DNA of 64,000 nt from UBA7378 sp049611805 (GTDB lineage: Bacteria > Pseudomonadota > Alphaproteobacteria > RS24): positions 53,872 through 117,871 of the forward strand of contig JBMZAX010000005.1 of assembly GCA_049611805.1 (NCBI GenBank), read 5' to 3'. The position numbers and the translations under genes are program-made. How positions within the stretch are numbered: the stretch's first letter is position 1; every line of letters begins with the position of its first letter. Below the pieces are notes generated by a model. That model worked only from the letters and a program-made list of their open reading frames with translations, was not told the DNA's origin and searched no databases. Positions 42,387 to 50,712 of this stretch are shown here, in pieces.

Positions 42387-42989
42387 ATGACCAAAACCGT
42401 TGACTTTATTTTCGACTTCGCAAGCCCAAACGCCTATCTGGTGCATAACGCCATTCCGGAGATTGAGGCGCGCACCGGCGCGACATTCATTTACAAGCCG
42501 TGCCTTTTGGGGGGCATATTCAAATTGACCAATAATCAGGCGCCGATGATCGCCTTTGGCGATATTCCGTCAAAAATGGCCTATGACGGCATTGAGATGC
42601 AGCGTTTTATCGCGCGTCACAATCTGACGAAATTTCAGATGAACCCGCATTTCCCGATTATTACGCTCCAGCTTATGCGCGCGGCAACAGCGGCTGAAGC
42701 CGACGGCTATTTGATGGAGTTCATCAATGCCATGCTGCCTTGCGTTTGGGAAAAGGGTTTGAAAATGGATGACCCGGACGTCATTCGCACAGCCTTTGGC
42801 GAGGCCGGCTTTGATGCCGATAAATTATTTGAGCAAATGGCCAGTGATGAGATTAAGGCGCGCCTTGCCGCCAATACACAAAAGGCCGTCGACCGCGGGG
42901 CGTTCGGCATTCCGACATTTTTTGTCGGCGAGGAAATTTTCTTCGGCAAAGAACGCCTCGGCCAGATCGAGGAACTTCTGCAAGCCTAG
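42387..42989 (+). CDS. 2-hydroxychromene-2-carboxylate isomerase family (DsbA-like fold)
   Basis: 200 residues with a thioredoxin-like DsbA/GST-kappa fold. FIFDFASPNAYLVHNAIPEI at the N-terminus replaces the CxxC of true DsbA with a Ser (FASPN), as in NahD-type isomerases, and GAFGIPTFFVGEEIFFGKERL is the cis-Pro loop and C-terminal signature. NahD acts with glutathione in naphthalene degradation; many homologues have other roles, so aromatic catabolism is only suggested. It ends in a 4-bp CTAG overlap with the convergent dioxygenase gene. Confidence 0.85.
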   Translation: MTKTVDFIFDFASPNAYLVHNAIPEIEARTGATFIYKPCLLGGIFKLTNNQAPMIAFGDIPSKMAYDGIEMQRFIARHNLTKFQMNPHFPIITLQLMRAATAAEADGYLMEFINAMLPCVWEKGLKMDDPDVIRTAFGEAGFDADKLFEQMASDEIKARLAANTQKAVDRGAFGIPTFFVGEEIFFGKERLGQIEELLQA

Positions 42990-43822
42990 CTGATCGGCGA
43001 GCCTTCAATGGTGATGCGGTGCATTTCGCGCCGCGTGCCGTGATAATCGTTCAGCGCATAATGCCATGTGCAACGATTGTCCCAAAAGGCGATGGAGCCC
43101 GGTGCCCATTGAAAGCGGGTGGTGTGTTCCAATTGCACCGCATGGGCATATAAATAATCCAGCAGCGGTTTGCTTTCTGTCGTCGTCCAGCCGTCAAAAC
43201 GCAGCGTAAAGCCCGGATTGACATAAAGCGCCTTGCGCCCGCTTTCGGGGTGGGTGATGACCACCGGATGCACGGCATCCTGGGTGGCATCTTCGGGGTT
43301 TGAGAACCGGTCCTTCATCGTGTCGCGATAGCTCGACTGTTCGCCGAAAATATGCCGGCTGGAATGCACGGCTTTCATGCCTTCCAATGTCTGCTTCAAC
43401 CCATCCGACAAAGTGTCATAGGCCGTATACATGCAGGCAAAAAGCGTGTCGCCGCCCACGGGCGGTGTTTCGCGCGCAATCAGAATTGACCCCATGGCGG
43501 GCACATGGTCATAGGAATGATCGGTGTGCCAGCCGCCGCCAATATTCGTGGTCTGGTCGGGCTCCTTGGTGACCGTCGCGATTTGGTCATAACCGTCAAG
43601 GCGCGGGAAAAACCGGTTGATGTTAATCGCACCCCAGCGTTCGGCAAAAGCGATATGCTCGTCCGGCGTGATGTCCTGATCGCGCAGGAAGATGAGCCCG
43701 TGCTCAACAAAGGCCGCGCGCAATTCGTCAAATGTTCCGGCATCTATTCCGTTTTTAATGTCGACATTATGAACTTCGACACCGACGCCACCGGACACCG
43801 GCACAACTTCAATTTGTCCCAT
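42986..43822 (-). CDS. TauD/TfdA-family 2-oxoglutarate-dependent dioxygenase
   Basis: 278 residues from the ATG at 43822 with GGAGGGG directly upstream. The iron triad is His99-x-Asp101 (WHTDHS) and distal His254 (TWHYALNDY), and Arg269 in RREMHRITIEG would bind 2-oxoglutarate. Members hydroxylate taurine, 2,4-D, sulfate esters, carnitine precursors and others. There is no adjacent ABC transporter, so a sulfur-scavenging role is not supported by context; substrate unknown. Confidence 0.9.
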   Translation of the reverse strand: MGQIEVVPVSGGVGVEVHNVDIKNGIDAGTFDELRAAFVEHGLIFLRDQDITPDEHIAFAERWGAININRFFPRLDGYDQIATVTKEPDQTTNIGGGWHTDHSYDHVPAMGSILIARETPPVGGDTLFACMYTAYDTLSDGLKQTLEGMKAVHSSRHIFGEQSSYRDTMKDRFSNPEDATQDAVHPVVITHPESGRKALYVNPGFTLRFDGWTTTESKPLLDYLYAHAVQLEHTTRFQWAPGSIAFWDNRCTWHYALNDYHGTRREMHRITIEGSPIS

Positions 43823-44183
43823 AAGCCCCTCCAAAATAACAGTTTGAGACTAGGCCAAATCCGGCCCGTATTTCAAGCCCGTAAACGACGTCCGCGCCTC
43901 GCCGGGAACATGGAGATTGTATTATTTGGCGACATAATTTCTGGCGCAATCTCAAGGTCAACATCGCCGGACAAGATCAGCATCAGGGCGTTCGACTTAT
44001 CTCTAGTGAGTTGGAAAGCTATAAAAAATTGTCCATCAAGCCATTAATAAAACTGTGTAATTTGAATAAGCAATTGTAAATGTACTAAATACGTAGCAAT
44101 TGCCTTCTAATTCTTGTATTTGCTAAGTTATTGGCGTTTGGGCCTTCGCGCCATGGCGCGTTTTGTATTAGAGGGGAGTTCCT
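43823..44183. other. AT-rich gap before the pilin gene
   Basis: 361 bp with no credible gene. The left part is close to background; from about 44020 it becomes AT-rich and probably holds the pilin promoter, though no clear boxes can be placed. A short GGCGTTTGGGCCTTCGCGCC imperfect hairpin lies at about 44134-44153. Confidence 0.4.
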
Positions 44184-44723
44184 ATGAGTATTCGCGCCAA
44201 AAGTGAAAAAGGTTTTAGTTTTATCGAGCTTCTTGTTGTCGTTGCTGTCATAGGTGTTCTGGCCTCCGTTATTGTGGTCGGTTACCAAGGTTACATCGAA
44301 AGCGCTAAAAAATCGGCTACAGAAGCAAACGCCAAAGCTGTTCAAAATTGGGTTTTGAACACAGGCATAGTTCGCGCCGCTGGTATAGACGCTGACCCGA
44401 CATCGTGCAATGCCAGCGAAGCTAATACCGAAGCCACCATTCAGGCTTGTCTCGCTTCTATTGGCAGTGTGGATGGTCCGTTCGCAAGCTTTGAAAATCC
44501 TTACGACCCAAGTCGGACTGGCGACACAACCATTCGCGGTCAGTTGTCAAGCTCGACCATCTCCACCGGAGTTACAGAGTGCACAGAGATAGACGCTGGT
44601 GCTGAAGCCGGCGACGTGCTTGTTTCTGTCAGTGGAACCCTGATCCAGACGCATTATTGTGTCCCGTCAGAAGACTCGAACGTACTTTTGACAGAAATTG
44701 ATTGGGATGTTGATTGGGACTAA
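44184..44723 (+). CDS. Type IV pilin-like protein
   Basis: 179 residues. A short charged leader ends in Gly10, followed by FSFIELLVVVAVIGVLASVIV: a prepilin peptidase site with Glu at mature position 5 and the N-terminal hydrophobic helix of type IV pilins. The C-terminal globular part has two cysteine pairs (CNAS...QACLAS and TECTEI...HYCVPS), consistent with a D-region disulfide. GAGGGGAGTTCCT precedes the ATG. No other pilus gene (ATPase, platform, secretin) is in the window, but a prepilin peptidase gene follows. Base composition is lower in G+C than the flanks. Confidence 0.85.
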   Translation: MSIRAKSEKGFSFIELLVVVAVIGVLASVIVVGYQGYIESAKKSATEANAKAVQNWVLNTGIVRAAGIDADPTSCNASEANTEATIQACLASIGSVDGPFASFENPYDPSRTGDTTIRGQLSSSTISTGVTECTEIDAGAEAGDVLVSVSGTLIQTHYCVPSEDSNVLLTEIDWDVDWD

Positions 44724-44857
44724 TCTCAATTCTTACGGCTTGAATAAATTGGAAGACTGTCGTCAGGCCGCCTTCTTGCTTTCTCAGAGGGCGTGTAACT
44801 GGACAGGTAATTTGTTACCATTATCAGGTTTATGCTTAGCGTTCACGAGAGCCCAAA

Positions 44858-45613
44858 CTGTCCGACCTACTCCAATATGCTCTGCTTGCTGTAACCGGGT
44901 TTTGCCTCGGAATTTTCGTCAATGCCGTGGCTTCGAGGTATATTCCGGACGCCCAATCGGTCTACATAGCGTCAAGATGCTTTCCCCGTAAACGAGGCTT
45001 GCGTTCTATTAAAAACCTGCTGTTTATTGGTCAGATAGACCCGGGCGAGTGCCATACGCGCGAAAGCCAGCGTTTGCGGTCGCTTTATTGGCGGGTGCAA
45101 TTCGCGCTGGGTGCCCTTTTGCCGCTGGCCTTCTGGCGGCTCGGTGCGGATAACTTTCCAGCAGCGGTGTCCCTGATTGTTCTGCTCAGTTTCATTTTTC
45201 TTACAGATTTGGAAGCTTTCATCATTCCAGACCATGGCAGTCTTGGTGGAACGATAATTGGGCTGATGTTTGCCGTGTTGGAAATTCCCGGACTGCCCAA
45301 TTTGCGACAGGCGCTGCTGGGAGGGCTTTGCGGGTTCGCGCTTATCTTTAGCATTAATGCGCTTTATCATTTGTGGCGCGGTCGAGATGGCATGGGCTTC
45401 GGAGACGTTAAATTGATGGCAATGCTTGGAGTTTGGCTTGGGCCGGAAAGCTTGTTGCCGATATTATTTGTTGCGAGTATGGCCGGTGTGGTTTTTGGCT
45501 GTGCTATGACTTTGGCAGGAGCGAAGCATCACGGTTTGGGACTGGTGAAAGTACCTTTTGGATGTTTCCTAACTATGGCGAGCATAGCGTGGCTACTATT
45601 CATACGTTTTTAA
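44858..45613 (+). CDS. Prepilin peptidase (A24 family) with non-standard start
   Basis: The first ordinary start codon in frame (GTG 44927) lies inside the first membrane helix. The frame upstream, back to a stop at 44837-44839, encodes LLQYALLAVTGFCLGIFVNAVASRY, the normal first segment of this family; the only plausible start there is CTG at 44858 (MSDLLQ...), giving about 251 residues. The two catalytic aspartates are in LTDLEAFIIPD and GMGFGDVKLM. The cytoplasmic zinc motif is degenerate: one CxxC pair is missing (RCFPRK, GECHTRE). It should cleave the adjacent pilin. A sequence frameshift cannot be excluded. Confidence 0.7.
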   Translation: MSDLLQYALLAVTGFCLGIFVNAVASRYIPDAQSVYIASRCFPRKRGLRSIKNLLFIGQIDPGECHTRESQRLRSLYWRVQFALGALLPLAFWRLGADNFPAAVSLIVLLSFIFLTDLEAFIIPDHGSLGGTIIGLMFAVLEIPGLPNLRQALLGGLCGFALIFSINALYHLWRGRDGMGFGDVKLMAMLGVWLGPESLLPILFVASMAGVVFGCAMTLAGAKHHGLGLVKVPFGCFLTMASIAWLLFIRF

Positions 45614-45718
45614 GTAAATACTGGTGGGGCATTTTTACGCCACCTGTTTAGCGAACAGTTGTATATTTAAAAAAAGTTACAGATTCGCAAAATTCAGCAC
45701 AGGAGCGCACAGACGCCA

Positions 45719-46117
45719 ATGAGTTCAGTACGCACGGTAGAGGATTATAAAAACGCCATTCGCGTTCTTCTCCATGATGCCGAAGAACAGGTGGGAGAGG
45801 CGGTTTCCGCTCGCGACGTTGAAAGTGATACCGACATTTCCGACCGCGATATGGATCAATATCTCAAAGGTTTGGATTTACTGATCACCGAAGAAGCGAC
45901 CGTTGCGTTGCGTGCCGAATTTTTGCGCTATTCCAGCGTGTTTGACACGGACAGGTCGCGCGAGACGATCCGTCAGGCAGTGGCTGAAATTACCAAGCCG
46001 CTGATTGAGGAATGGATCAATCGCAATATGGCGACAATCGCAAGGGAAGTTATCAGCGAAGCGATCGGGCAAATATCCCGCGTTCGCGCGACGGGGCTTC
46101 ACACTCCAACCAAATAG
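45719..46117 (+). CDS. DUF2497/PopZ-like protein
   Basis: 132 residues. The C-terminal segment AVAEITKPLIEEWINRNMATIAREVI matches the pattern of the DUF2497 C-terminus, which in Caulobacter PopZ forms the helices for oligomerisation and polar scaffold formation (ExLRPxLxEWLDxNL). The acidic N-terminal half (SARDVESDTDISDRD) is short and lacks the long proline-rich linker of PopZ. It may be a minimal polar-organising protein. It is separated from the pilin genes by a low-coding gap and is convergent with the next gene. GGAG precedes the ATG at a long spacing. Confidence 0.5.
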   Translation: MSSVRTVEDYKNAIRVLLHDAEEQVGEAVSARDVESDTDISDRDMDQYLKGLDLLITEEATVALRAEFLRYSSVFDTDRSRETIRQAVAEITKPLIEEWINRNMATIAREVISEAIGQISRVRATGLHTPTK

Positions 46118-46214
46118 GTGGTGCCTTCCCAGTGAGCAAATCAGTGTTGCGCTTTTCAACGACCGAAACGATCGCGAAAGGATGGTTGGCACTGCGTGTC
46201 AGCTTTTGCCTGCT

Positions 46215-47219
46215 TCAGAGACCTTCGGATGCATATTCACGCGCCTTCAGAAGATAAACTTCCGGTGCAATAAGACCCGCCTGAAAAAGTTCGCGCAAAG
46301 CGCGCATTTTGCGTTCCACCTCCGCAAGGTGCTCAATCTCGTCAATTACGCCCGCCTCGTCCATCTCCCGCGCCATTGTGAGGGAGGCCTCGGCCTTGCC
46401 GCTGTCAGCCATTTCATCTGTCGCCGCCGTCGCGGTTGCAAGTGCGGCCTGACTGTCGCCGACGAGATCCGCCACCGCGCTGGCAATGGCGTCCGGAGTT
46501 ACCTCTCTGGCTTCCACATCAGTCCCCCTATCAGTTCCGATATCGGTTTCCGGCTCAATATTGGTTTGGGGTTCACCACCGGCAAGCGGTTCTGCGTCTG
46601 TTGCGGCATCCGCTTCGGCGGGTGCGGCCTCTTTGCGTGCCATCCAGCTATTGCCGAACAGGGCAAAGCGGCCCGGCTTGGCCTCGCTGCCTTGGCGCGG
46701 TATCGAAATCTCATCATCGCCGGAACCGGTATCGGCCTCATCCGTCATGGGCGTGGCATCGGGCTCGGCTTCAGCCATTGAGGGGTCTGCCGCAAAATTG
46801 GGGGCAATCAGAGAGGGATCGGCATCGGTCTCGTTAATTTCGATGGAAAAAGCATGTTCGGGGGCCAGCTTGCCCACCGTATCGTTGCCATCCAATTCGC
46901 GGGTCATTTCAATGGTCAGGTCGGCATTTTCATCCGCCGGCCTCGGCGTGTCCAAATCGGGCATATGCGTTGCTTCGCTCAGCAGCGCGGGCTCATTCAG
47001 AGATGCGGAAATGTCCAAATTCGGTGTTTTTTCGTCCATTGATATGTCAATCTCCGTAGGGTTTTTGACAAGCATATCGTCGCTTTGCGCGTCTTGCCGC
47101 CGCTGCCGCCGCAGGACAACCATGACGATAAGAAGCAGAAAAATGGCCGCCAAAGTGGCACCGATCACCGGCCCGTCATTTTTCATCATCCGTAAAATGA
47201 TGTTGATCGTGTTTTCCAT
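46215..47219 (-). CDS. Membrane-anchored acidic protein with SHOCT-like C-terminus
   Basis: 334 residues of unrecognised function. One transmembrane helix at about residues 17-36 (PVIGATLAAIFLLLIVMVVL) precedes RRQRRQ, so the bulk is predicted to be cytoplasmic. The middle is long, acidic and low in complexity (many Asp, Glu, Ala, Thr), likely disordered. The last 35 residues (ERKMRALRELFQAGLIAPEVY) resemble the SHOCT short C-terminal helix pair. It may be a scaffold near the membrane. No close neighbour suggests a partner, though the PopZ-like gene is convergent with it. Confidence 0.6.
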   Translation of the reverse strand: MENTINIILRMMKNDGPVIGATLAAIFLLLIVMVVLRRQRRQDAQSDDMLVKNPTEIDISMDEKTPNLDISASLNEPALLSEATHMPDLDTPRPADENADLTIEMTRELDGNDTVGKLAPEHAFSIEINETDADPSLIAPNFAADPSMAEAEPDATPMTDEADTGSGDDEISIPRQGSEAKPGRFALFGNSWMARKEAAPAEADAATDAEPLAGGEPQTNIEPETDIGTDRGTDVEAREVTPDAIASAVADLVGDSQAALATATAATDEMADSGKAEASLTMAREMDEAGVIDEIEHLAEVERKMRALRELFQAGLIAPEVYLLKAREYASEGL

Positions 47220-47278
47220 AGCGAACGCTATATTAGCTTAAATCAAAGTGATTCCCCATGATAATTCAACACGACATT

Positions 47279-47575
47279 TCATATTTCGACAGTCTGGAAA
47301 TCGCGTGCGGCAAAGGCGTTGGCGAATAATGCGCGCGCCGCGCGGTCAATATCCAGCAAAGCGGCATCACTGCGCCGGGGGTCGTGGTGAAATATCGCAA
47401 AATTCTTCACCGCCGCGGCTTGCGCCAGCAACAGCACAACGCCTGCCAGCAATATGAACACCGGCACCAGATAGACAAGGCGGTGCCGCAAGTTGAAACA
47501 CGCGAACACTTGGGGCCTACTATCCAACCAAACCCGAACCAGCCTATCATGGCGGGGTTGGCCGTATGGCCACAA
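47279..47575 (-). CDS. Possible small membrane protein
   Basis: Up to 98 residues; start uncertain because no ATG is in frame (TTG 47575 is first). The reading frame contains a clear hydrophobic helix LVYLVPVFILLAGVVLLLAQA and a helical, Ala/Arg-rich tail. Codon choice agrees with the organism and the frame is on the same strand, 26 bp after the rhomboid gene, so I consider it likely coding. Function unknown. Confidence 0.45.
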   Translation of the reverse strand: MWPYGQPRHDRLVRVWLDSRPQVFACFNLRHRLVYLVPVFILLAGVVLLLAQAAAVKNFAIFHHDPRRSDAALLDIDRAARALFANAFAARDFQTVEI

Positions 47576-47600
47576 AGCCGATCATGCCGGCTTGCGCGCT

Positions 47601-48359
47601 TCACTTTTTGCGGCGTGTGACATTTGGAATATGCGCGGGCGAGACATTCACGCGCGAAACGCTGAAAGCCTTGCTGTAGGCGGGCTCGAACAGGCGCACA
47701 TGGGGCCGCTTGAAAAACGGAATAAGCACCATGCCGGCAACAAAGCCGCCAATATGTGCCACATAGGCCACATTGGAGCCGACCTGACCCAAATTGGTAA
47801 ATTGCAGGACAATCCAGCCGCCAAGCACGAGAAAAGCCGGCACATTCATCACCCTGAAAAAAATCAGAATGCCGACAATGCAGCGAATATTGGCGCGCGG
47901 ATGCAGCAGCAGATAAGCCCCCAGCACCCCGGCAATGGCACCGCTGGCCCCGACCATGGGCACCGGCGATGACGGGTCTGTCAGCGCTTGGGCAAAGGCT
48001 GCGCACACCCCGCACAAAAGATAGAAAACAATGAAGCGGCCCCGCCCGATACTGTCCTCGACATTATCGGAGAAAATCCACAGATAGAGCATATTGCCGC
48101 CCAGATGCATCAATCCGCCATGCATGAACATGGAGGTGAACAGCGTTGTCCAGCCGCTGACCGGATTGGGAATGGCCGCATCAAGCGGTGCCCCGAACAG
48201 GCGCGCGGGCACCATGCCATAGCCGAATATCGCCGCCTGTTGCGCGGCACCCAGCGTTATTTGCCAGTAAAAGACGCCGATGCACAGGCCCAGAATAATA
48301 TAAGAAATCCATGGCCGATGGCGGGTCGGGTTGTCGTCGCTAATGGGCAGGAAAAACAT
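47601..48359 (-). CDS. Rhomboid-family intramembrane serine protease
   Basis: 252 residues from MFFLPISDDN at 48359; the longer frame overlaps the upstream gene. Six or seven membrane segments, with the catalytic serine in MVGASGAIAG (Ser139) and catalytic His202 in NVAYVAHIGGFVAG; HGGLMHLGGNMLYLW supplies the oxyanion-side His and Asn residues. Rhomboids cleave membrane proteins within or near the bilayer. The substrate is unknown. It follows the 48361-48822 gene by 1 bp. Confidence 0.9.
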   Translation of the reverse strand: MFFLPISDDNPTRHRPWISYIILGLCIGVFYWQITLGAAQQAAIFGYGMVPARLFGAPLDAAIPNPVSGWTTLFTSMFMHGGLMHLGGNMLYLWIFSDNVEDSIGRGRFIVFYLLCGVCAAFAQALTDPSSPVPMVGASGAIAGVLGAYLLLHPRANIRCIVGILIFFRVMNVPAFLVLGGWIVLQFTNLGQVGSNVAYVAHIGGFVAGMVLIPFFKRPHVRLFEPAYSKAFSVSRVNVSPAHIPNVTRRKK

Positions 48360-48360
48360 G

Positions 48361-48822
48361 CTACGCCCCGCCAGCTTGTCCGTTGCCAGCTTGTCCGTTG
48401 CCCGGATTGGTAAATTCGGCAGGCGGTTGCGGGTTTTTGCTTGGGTCGGTGTCGACCATCTGCACGAGAATGTCTTTGCCGTCGGCAATTTCTTCAAGTG
48501 CGGCCATCAAATCTTGTGCGCCCGCGACCGGATAAACCGCCGCCGCGCCCATATAAATTGTGAAAGAGCGCGAATGTTTTTCCTGTTTTTTGGGGTCGTC
48601 AATCACTGATTTTGTCCAGTGATAGAGCGGGTAGTTTTCGATGCCGTTTTTCTCAGCTTCCGCGCAATAGCCGCAAAATTCGTCATAGACGCAGGCCAGT
48701 CGCGCCTCAAACCTGTCGAGTGCGGCGTGCAGTTCCTGCGCCGTTTCGCCCGCTGCGGGGCCGCGCAAATCCTCAGACAGGCTTTTGTCGGTTTTAATGC
48801 GTAGCTGGCACAATTTTTCCAT
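48361..48822 (-). CDS. Hypothetical protein
   Basis: 153 residues, no recognised family. Soluble and helical, with cysteines in a LACVYDEFCGYCAEAEKNG cluster (residues about 42-60) and a SRSFTIYMGAAAVYPVAGAQDLM segment that may form a small alpha/beta unit. The C-terminal tail has a duplicated GNGQA made by a 15-bp tandem repeat at 48371-48400. It sits between an SbmA-like transporter and a rhomboid gene, 1 and 6 bp away, so it is in their operon. Function unknown. Confidence 0.65.
   Translation of the reverse strand: MEKLCQLRIKTDKSLSEDLRGPAAGETAQELHAALDRFEARLACVYDEFCGYCAEAEKNGIENYPLYHWTKSVIDDPKKQEKHSRSFTIYMGAAAVYPVAGAQDLMAALEEIADGKDILVQMVDTDPSKNPQPPAEFTNPGNGQAGNGQAGGA
48371..48400. repeat. 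15-bp tandem duplication inside a coding region
   Basis: CCAGCTTGTCCGTTG repeated twice without a gap. It is in frame in the 48361-48822 gene and duplicates the residues GNGQA in the C-terminal tail. Confidence 0.85.
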
Positions 48823-48828
48823 CAGAAC

Positions 48829-50082
48829 CTATAACTCCCTCTCACCCGCTTCGATGAATTCTTCATCAATACGCGGCAATGGTAAACCCTCAATCGCGCG
48901 CTCAAAACCCTGCAGGCGTTTGTAGATGGATATCAGCTCGATGATTGTCGTCCACGAAAACACCAGAAACTGGAAAGATGAGGCAACTTGGCCGAAGGCA
49001 CGAATAATCTGGTTCATAATGCCCAGCGTGATTTTGCCGCTCACAATGGTCGGCACGAGAAACACATAGGCGATCACATTATCGGCCTGAAGATACATGT
49101 AGCGAAACAGATTGAAATATGTGTAGTGGATGTAAATCCGGAAATAGTTTCTGCGAACATTTTGGAACAATTCCCTTAGCGTCGGCGGCGCGGCGCGCGA
49201 GGCATTGTCTTCGCCGAAAACCAGTTCTTTCCGGTAGGCCGCCTCGACGCGCTGGTTCTTAAATTCCAGCCCCGGCAGGTTCACGCCGGCCAGAATCAGC
49301 AGTGCCGTGCCGAAGGCCGACCAGGCCAGCGCCAGAAACACCAGCGCATAAGGTATCGAGCCCAGAACGGGAATGGACTCGACATGAACCGACAAGGCCG
49401 CCAGCACCGGAATGAAGGCAATCAGCGTCATAATCGAATCGACAAAGGCAATGCCCAGCGTTTCCATGATTGAGGCAAAACGCATCGTGTCTTCCTGCAC
49501 CCTTTGCGAGGCCCCTTCAATGTGGCGCACGCGCTCCCATTGGGCCGTGAAATAATCGTTCATGGCCGTGCGCCAGCGGAAGATAAAATGCGAGGTGAAG
49601 AAGTTGCGGAAAATAATCAGGCCGATATAGGGAAAGGCGATCGAGCAGAAAATCAGCAAATGCCCGTAAATATCGCCGGTCGTAATGCCTTGGTCGCCGG
49701 TCAGGGCGTTTTGAATGTCATTGTAAAACGGCCCGTACCAGGCATTGATGACCACCGACACCTGCACGGAAGTATAGGCCAGAAAAATCAAAAACGAGCT
49801 GCCGATGATCGACCAAACCGCCCAGGCATGGGGTTGCAGGCGGTGCCAGGCGGTTGCAAACAGCGCGGTCGCCGCGGCGTAATAAATGTCGAACCAGATA
49901 TATTCCGGCGTGAAGAAATGGCCCACGCCGATAACCACCTCGCCGGTGGCGTTTTCGCTTGCAAAGCCCAAAAGCGCGCCAAGGTCGGCAGCAAACGCAT
50001 ACCAGCACCCGATACATATAAAAGTCCAGACAACCACGGAGGAGAAAAACAGGCGCGGAGAGGGAAAAAAAGATGAAAACAT
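48829..50082 (-). CDS. SbmA/BacA-like peptide transporter
   Basis: 417 residues from the ATG at 50082 (GGGAG upstream). Eight or so hydrophobic segments and the characteristic FRWRTAMNDYFTAQWERVRHIEGASQRVQEDTMRFA region identify the SbmA/BacA family, proton-driven importers of peptides such as microcins and proline-rich antimicrobial peptides, and linked to very-long-chain lipid A in rhizobia and Brucella. No ATP-binding domain is fused, so it is the SbmA type and not an ABCD-type exporter. It follows the bamF-like gene by 99 bp. Confidence 0.87.
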   Translation of the reverse strand: MFSSFFPSPRLFFSSVVVWTFICIGCWYAFAADLGALLGFASENATGEVVIGVGHFFTPEYIWFDIYYAAATALFATAWHRLQPHAWAVWSIIGSSFLIFLAYTSVQVSVVINAWYGPFYNDIQNALTGDQGITTGDIYGHLLIFCSIAFPYIGLIIFRNFFTSHFIFRWRTAMNDYFTAQWERVRHIEGASQRVQEDTMRFASIMETLGIAFVDSIMTLIAFIPVLAALSVHVESIPVLGSIPYALVFLALAWSAFGTALLILAGVNLPGLEFKNQRVEAAYRKELVFGEDNASRAAPPTLRELFQNVRRNYFRIYIHYTYFNLFRYMYLQADNVIAYVFLVPTIVSGKITLGIMNQIIRAFGQVASSFQFLVFSWTTIIELISIYKRLQGFERAIEGLPLPRIDEEFIEAGEREL

Positions 50083-50181
50083 TTGCGAGGCTCCCGTCGG
50101 CAAGAAAAGCCCGAAAAGCGGGCCCGAATGCACATCACACGCTATCGGCCGACGCGCTTATCGCCAAGAACCGAGTAGATT

Positions 50182-50643
50182 TTACTTTTGGTCTTTCGTC
50201 AATGTCTCGGTCAGGTCAGGGCTTTTGCTGACGGTTCCGGTGCGTTCATTTTCGATGACTTCCCGAATGCTGTCGCCGGTCGGCTGGCTTGCGGCGGCAT
50301 TTTCCAAAAGCTTGTCCTCGGCAGCTGTGTTTTTCCGGGCTGTGCCCGCGTCTTTGCCGAGCACCAGAATTTTGGCAACTTCATTCGGCTTGGGAATGGC
50401 CGTGCGCGCCGTGCCGCTGCCGGGCGGGCGCAAATTATAATCGGGGGGCAAAATAAGGGGGGGCCGCGAAATAACCGTAAATTCATCCGGCGCCGATTTT
50501 CCATAGCCGAAGGCGTCGGAGGCATCATCGCCGCATGCTGCCAGCATCAGGCAGGCGCTGAAGGTGAGGCCAATTTTGTTTTTTCCGAAGGCAGGTTTTG
50601 AGAATAACACAAGGATCGCTTTCAATTTGGATGCTTTAAACAT
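50182..50643 (-). CDS. DUF3035 lipoprotein, BamF-like
   Basis: 153 residues with a lipobox LAAC (Cys37) after a long N-terminus, so the true start may be one of several in-frame codons. The mature part has PDEFTVISRPPLILPPDYNLRPP, the conserved motif of DUF3035, which I associate with the alphaproteobacterial BamF lipoprotein of the BAM complex; that identification is from memory and tentative. It follows lspA, a usual arrangement. LspA, encoded next door, would process it. Confidence 0.75.
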   Translation of the reverse strand: MFKASKLKAILVLFSKPAFGKNKIGLTFSACLMLAACGDDASDAFGYGKSAPDEFTVISRPPLILPPDYNLRPPGSGTARTAIPKPNEVAKILVLGKDAGTARKNTAAEDKLLENAAASQPTGDSIREVIENERTGTVSKSPDLTETLTKDQK

Positions 50644-50712
50644 CGCTTATCTATAGACAAAAATTTGAACTTGGCAACCACCCTCGCGCGTGCCGTCGCA
50701 CCATCCGTCAAT

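Noticed and set aside
42387..43822. Naphthalene or taurine catabolic locus
   Set aside because: The isomerase and the dioxygenase families are broad, the two genes are convergent, and neither a ring dioxygenase nor a sulfonate transporter is present.
44698..44991. 97-codon frame between the pilin and peptidase genes
   Set aside because: It overlaps the start of the peptidase in another frame, and its product has no recognisable feature.
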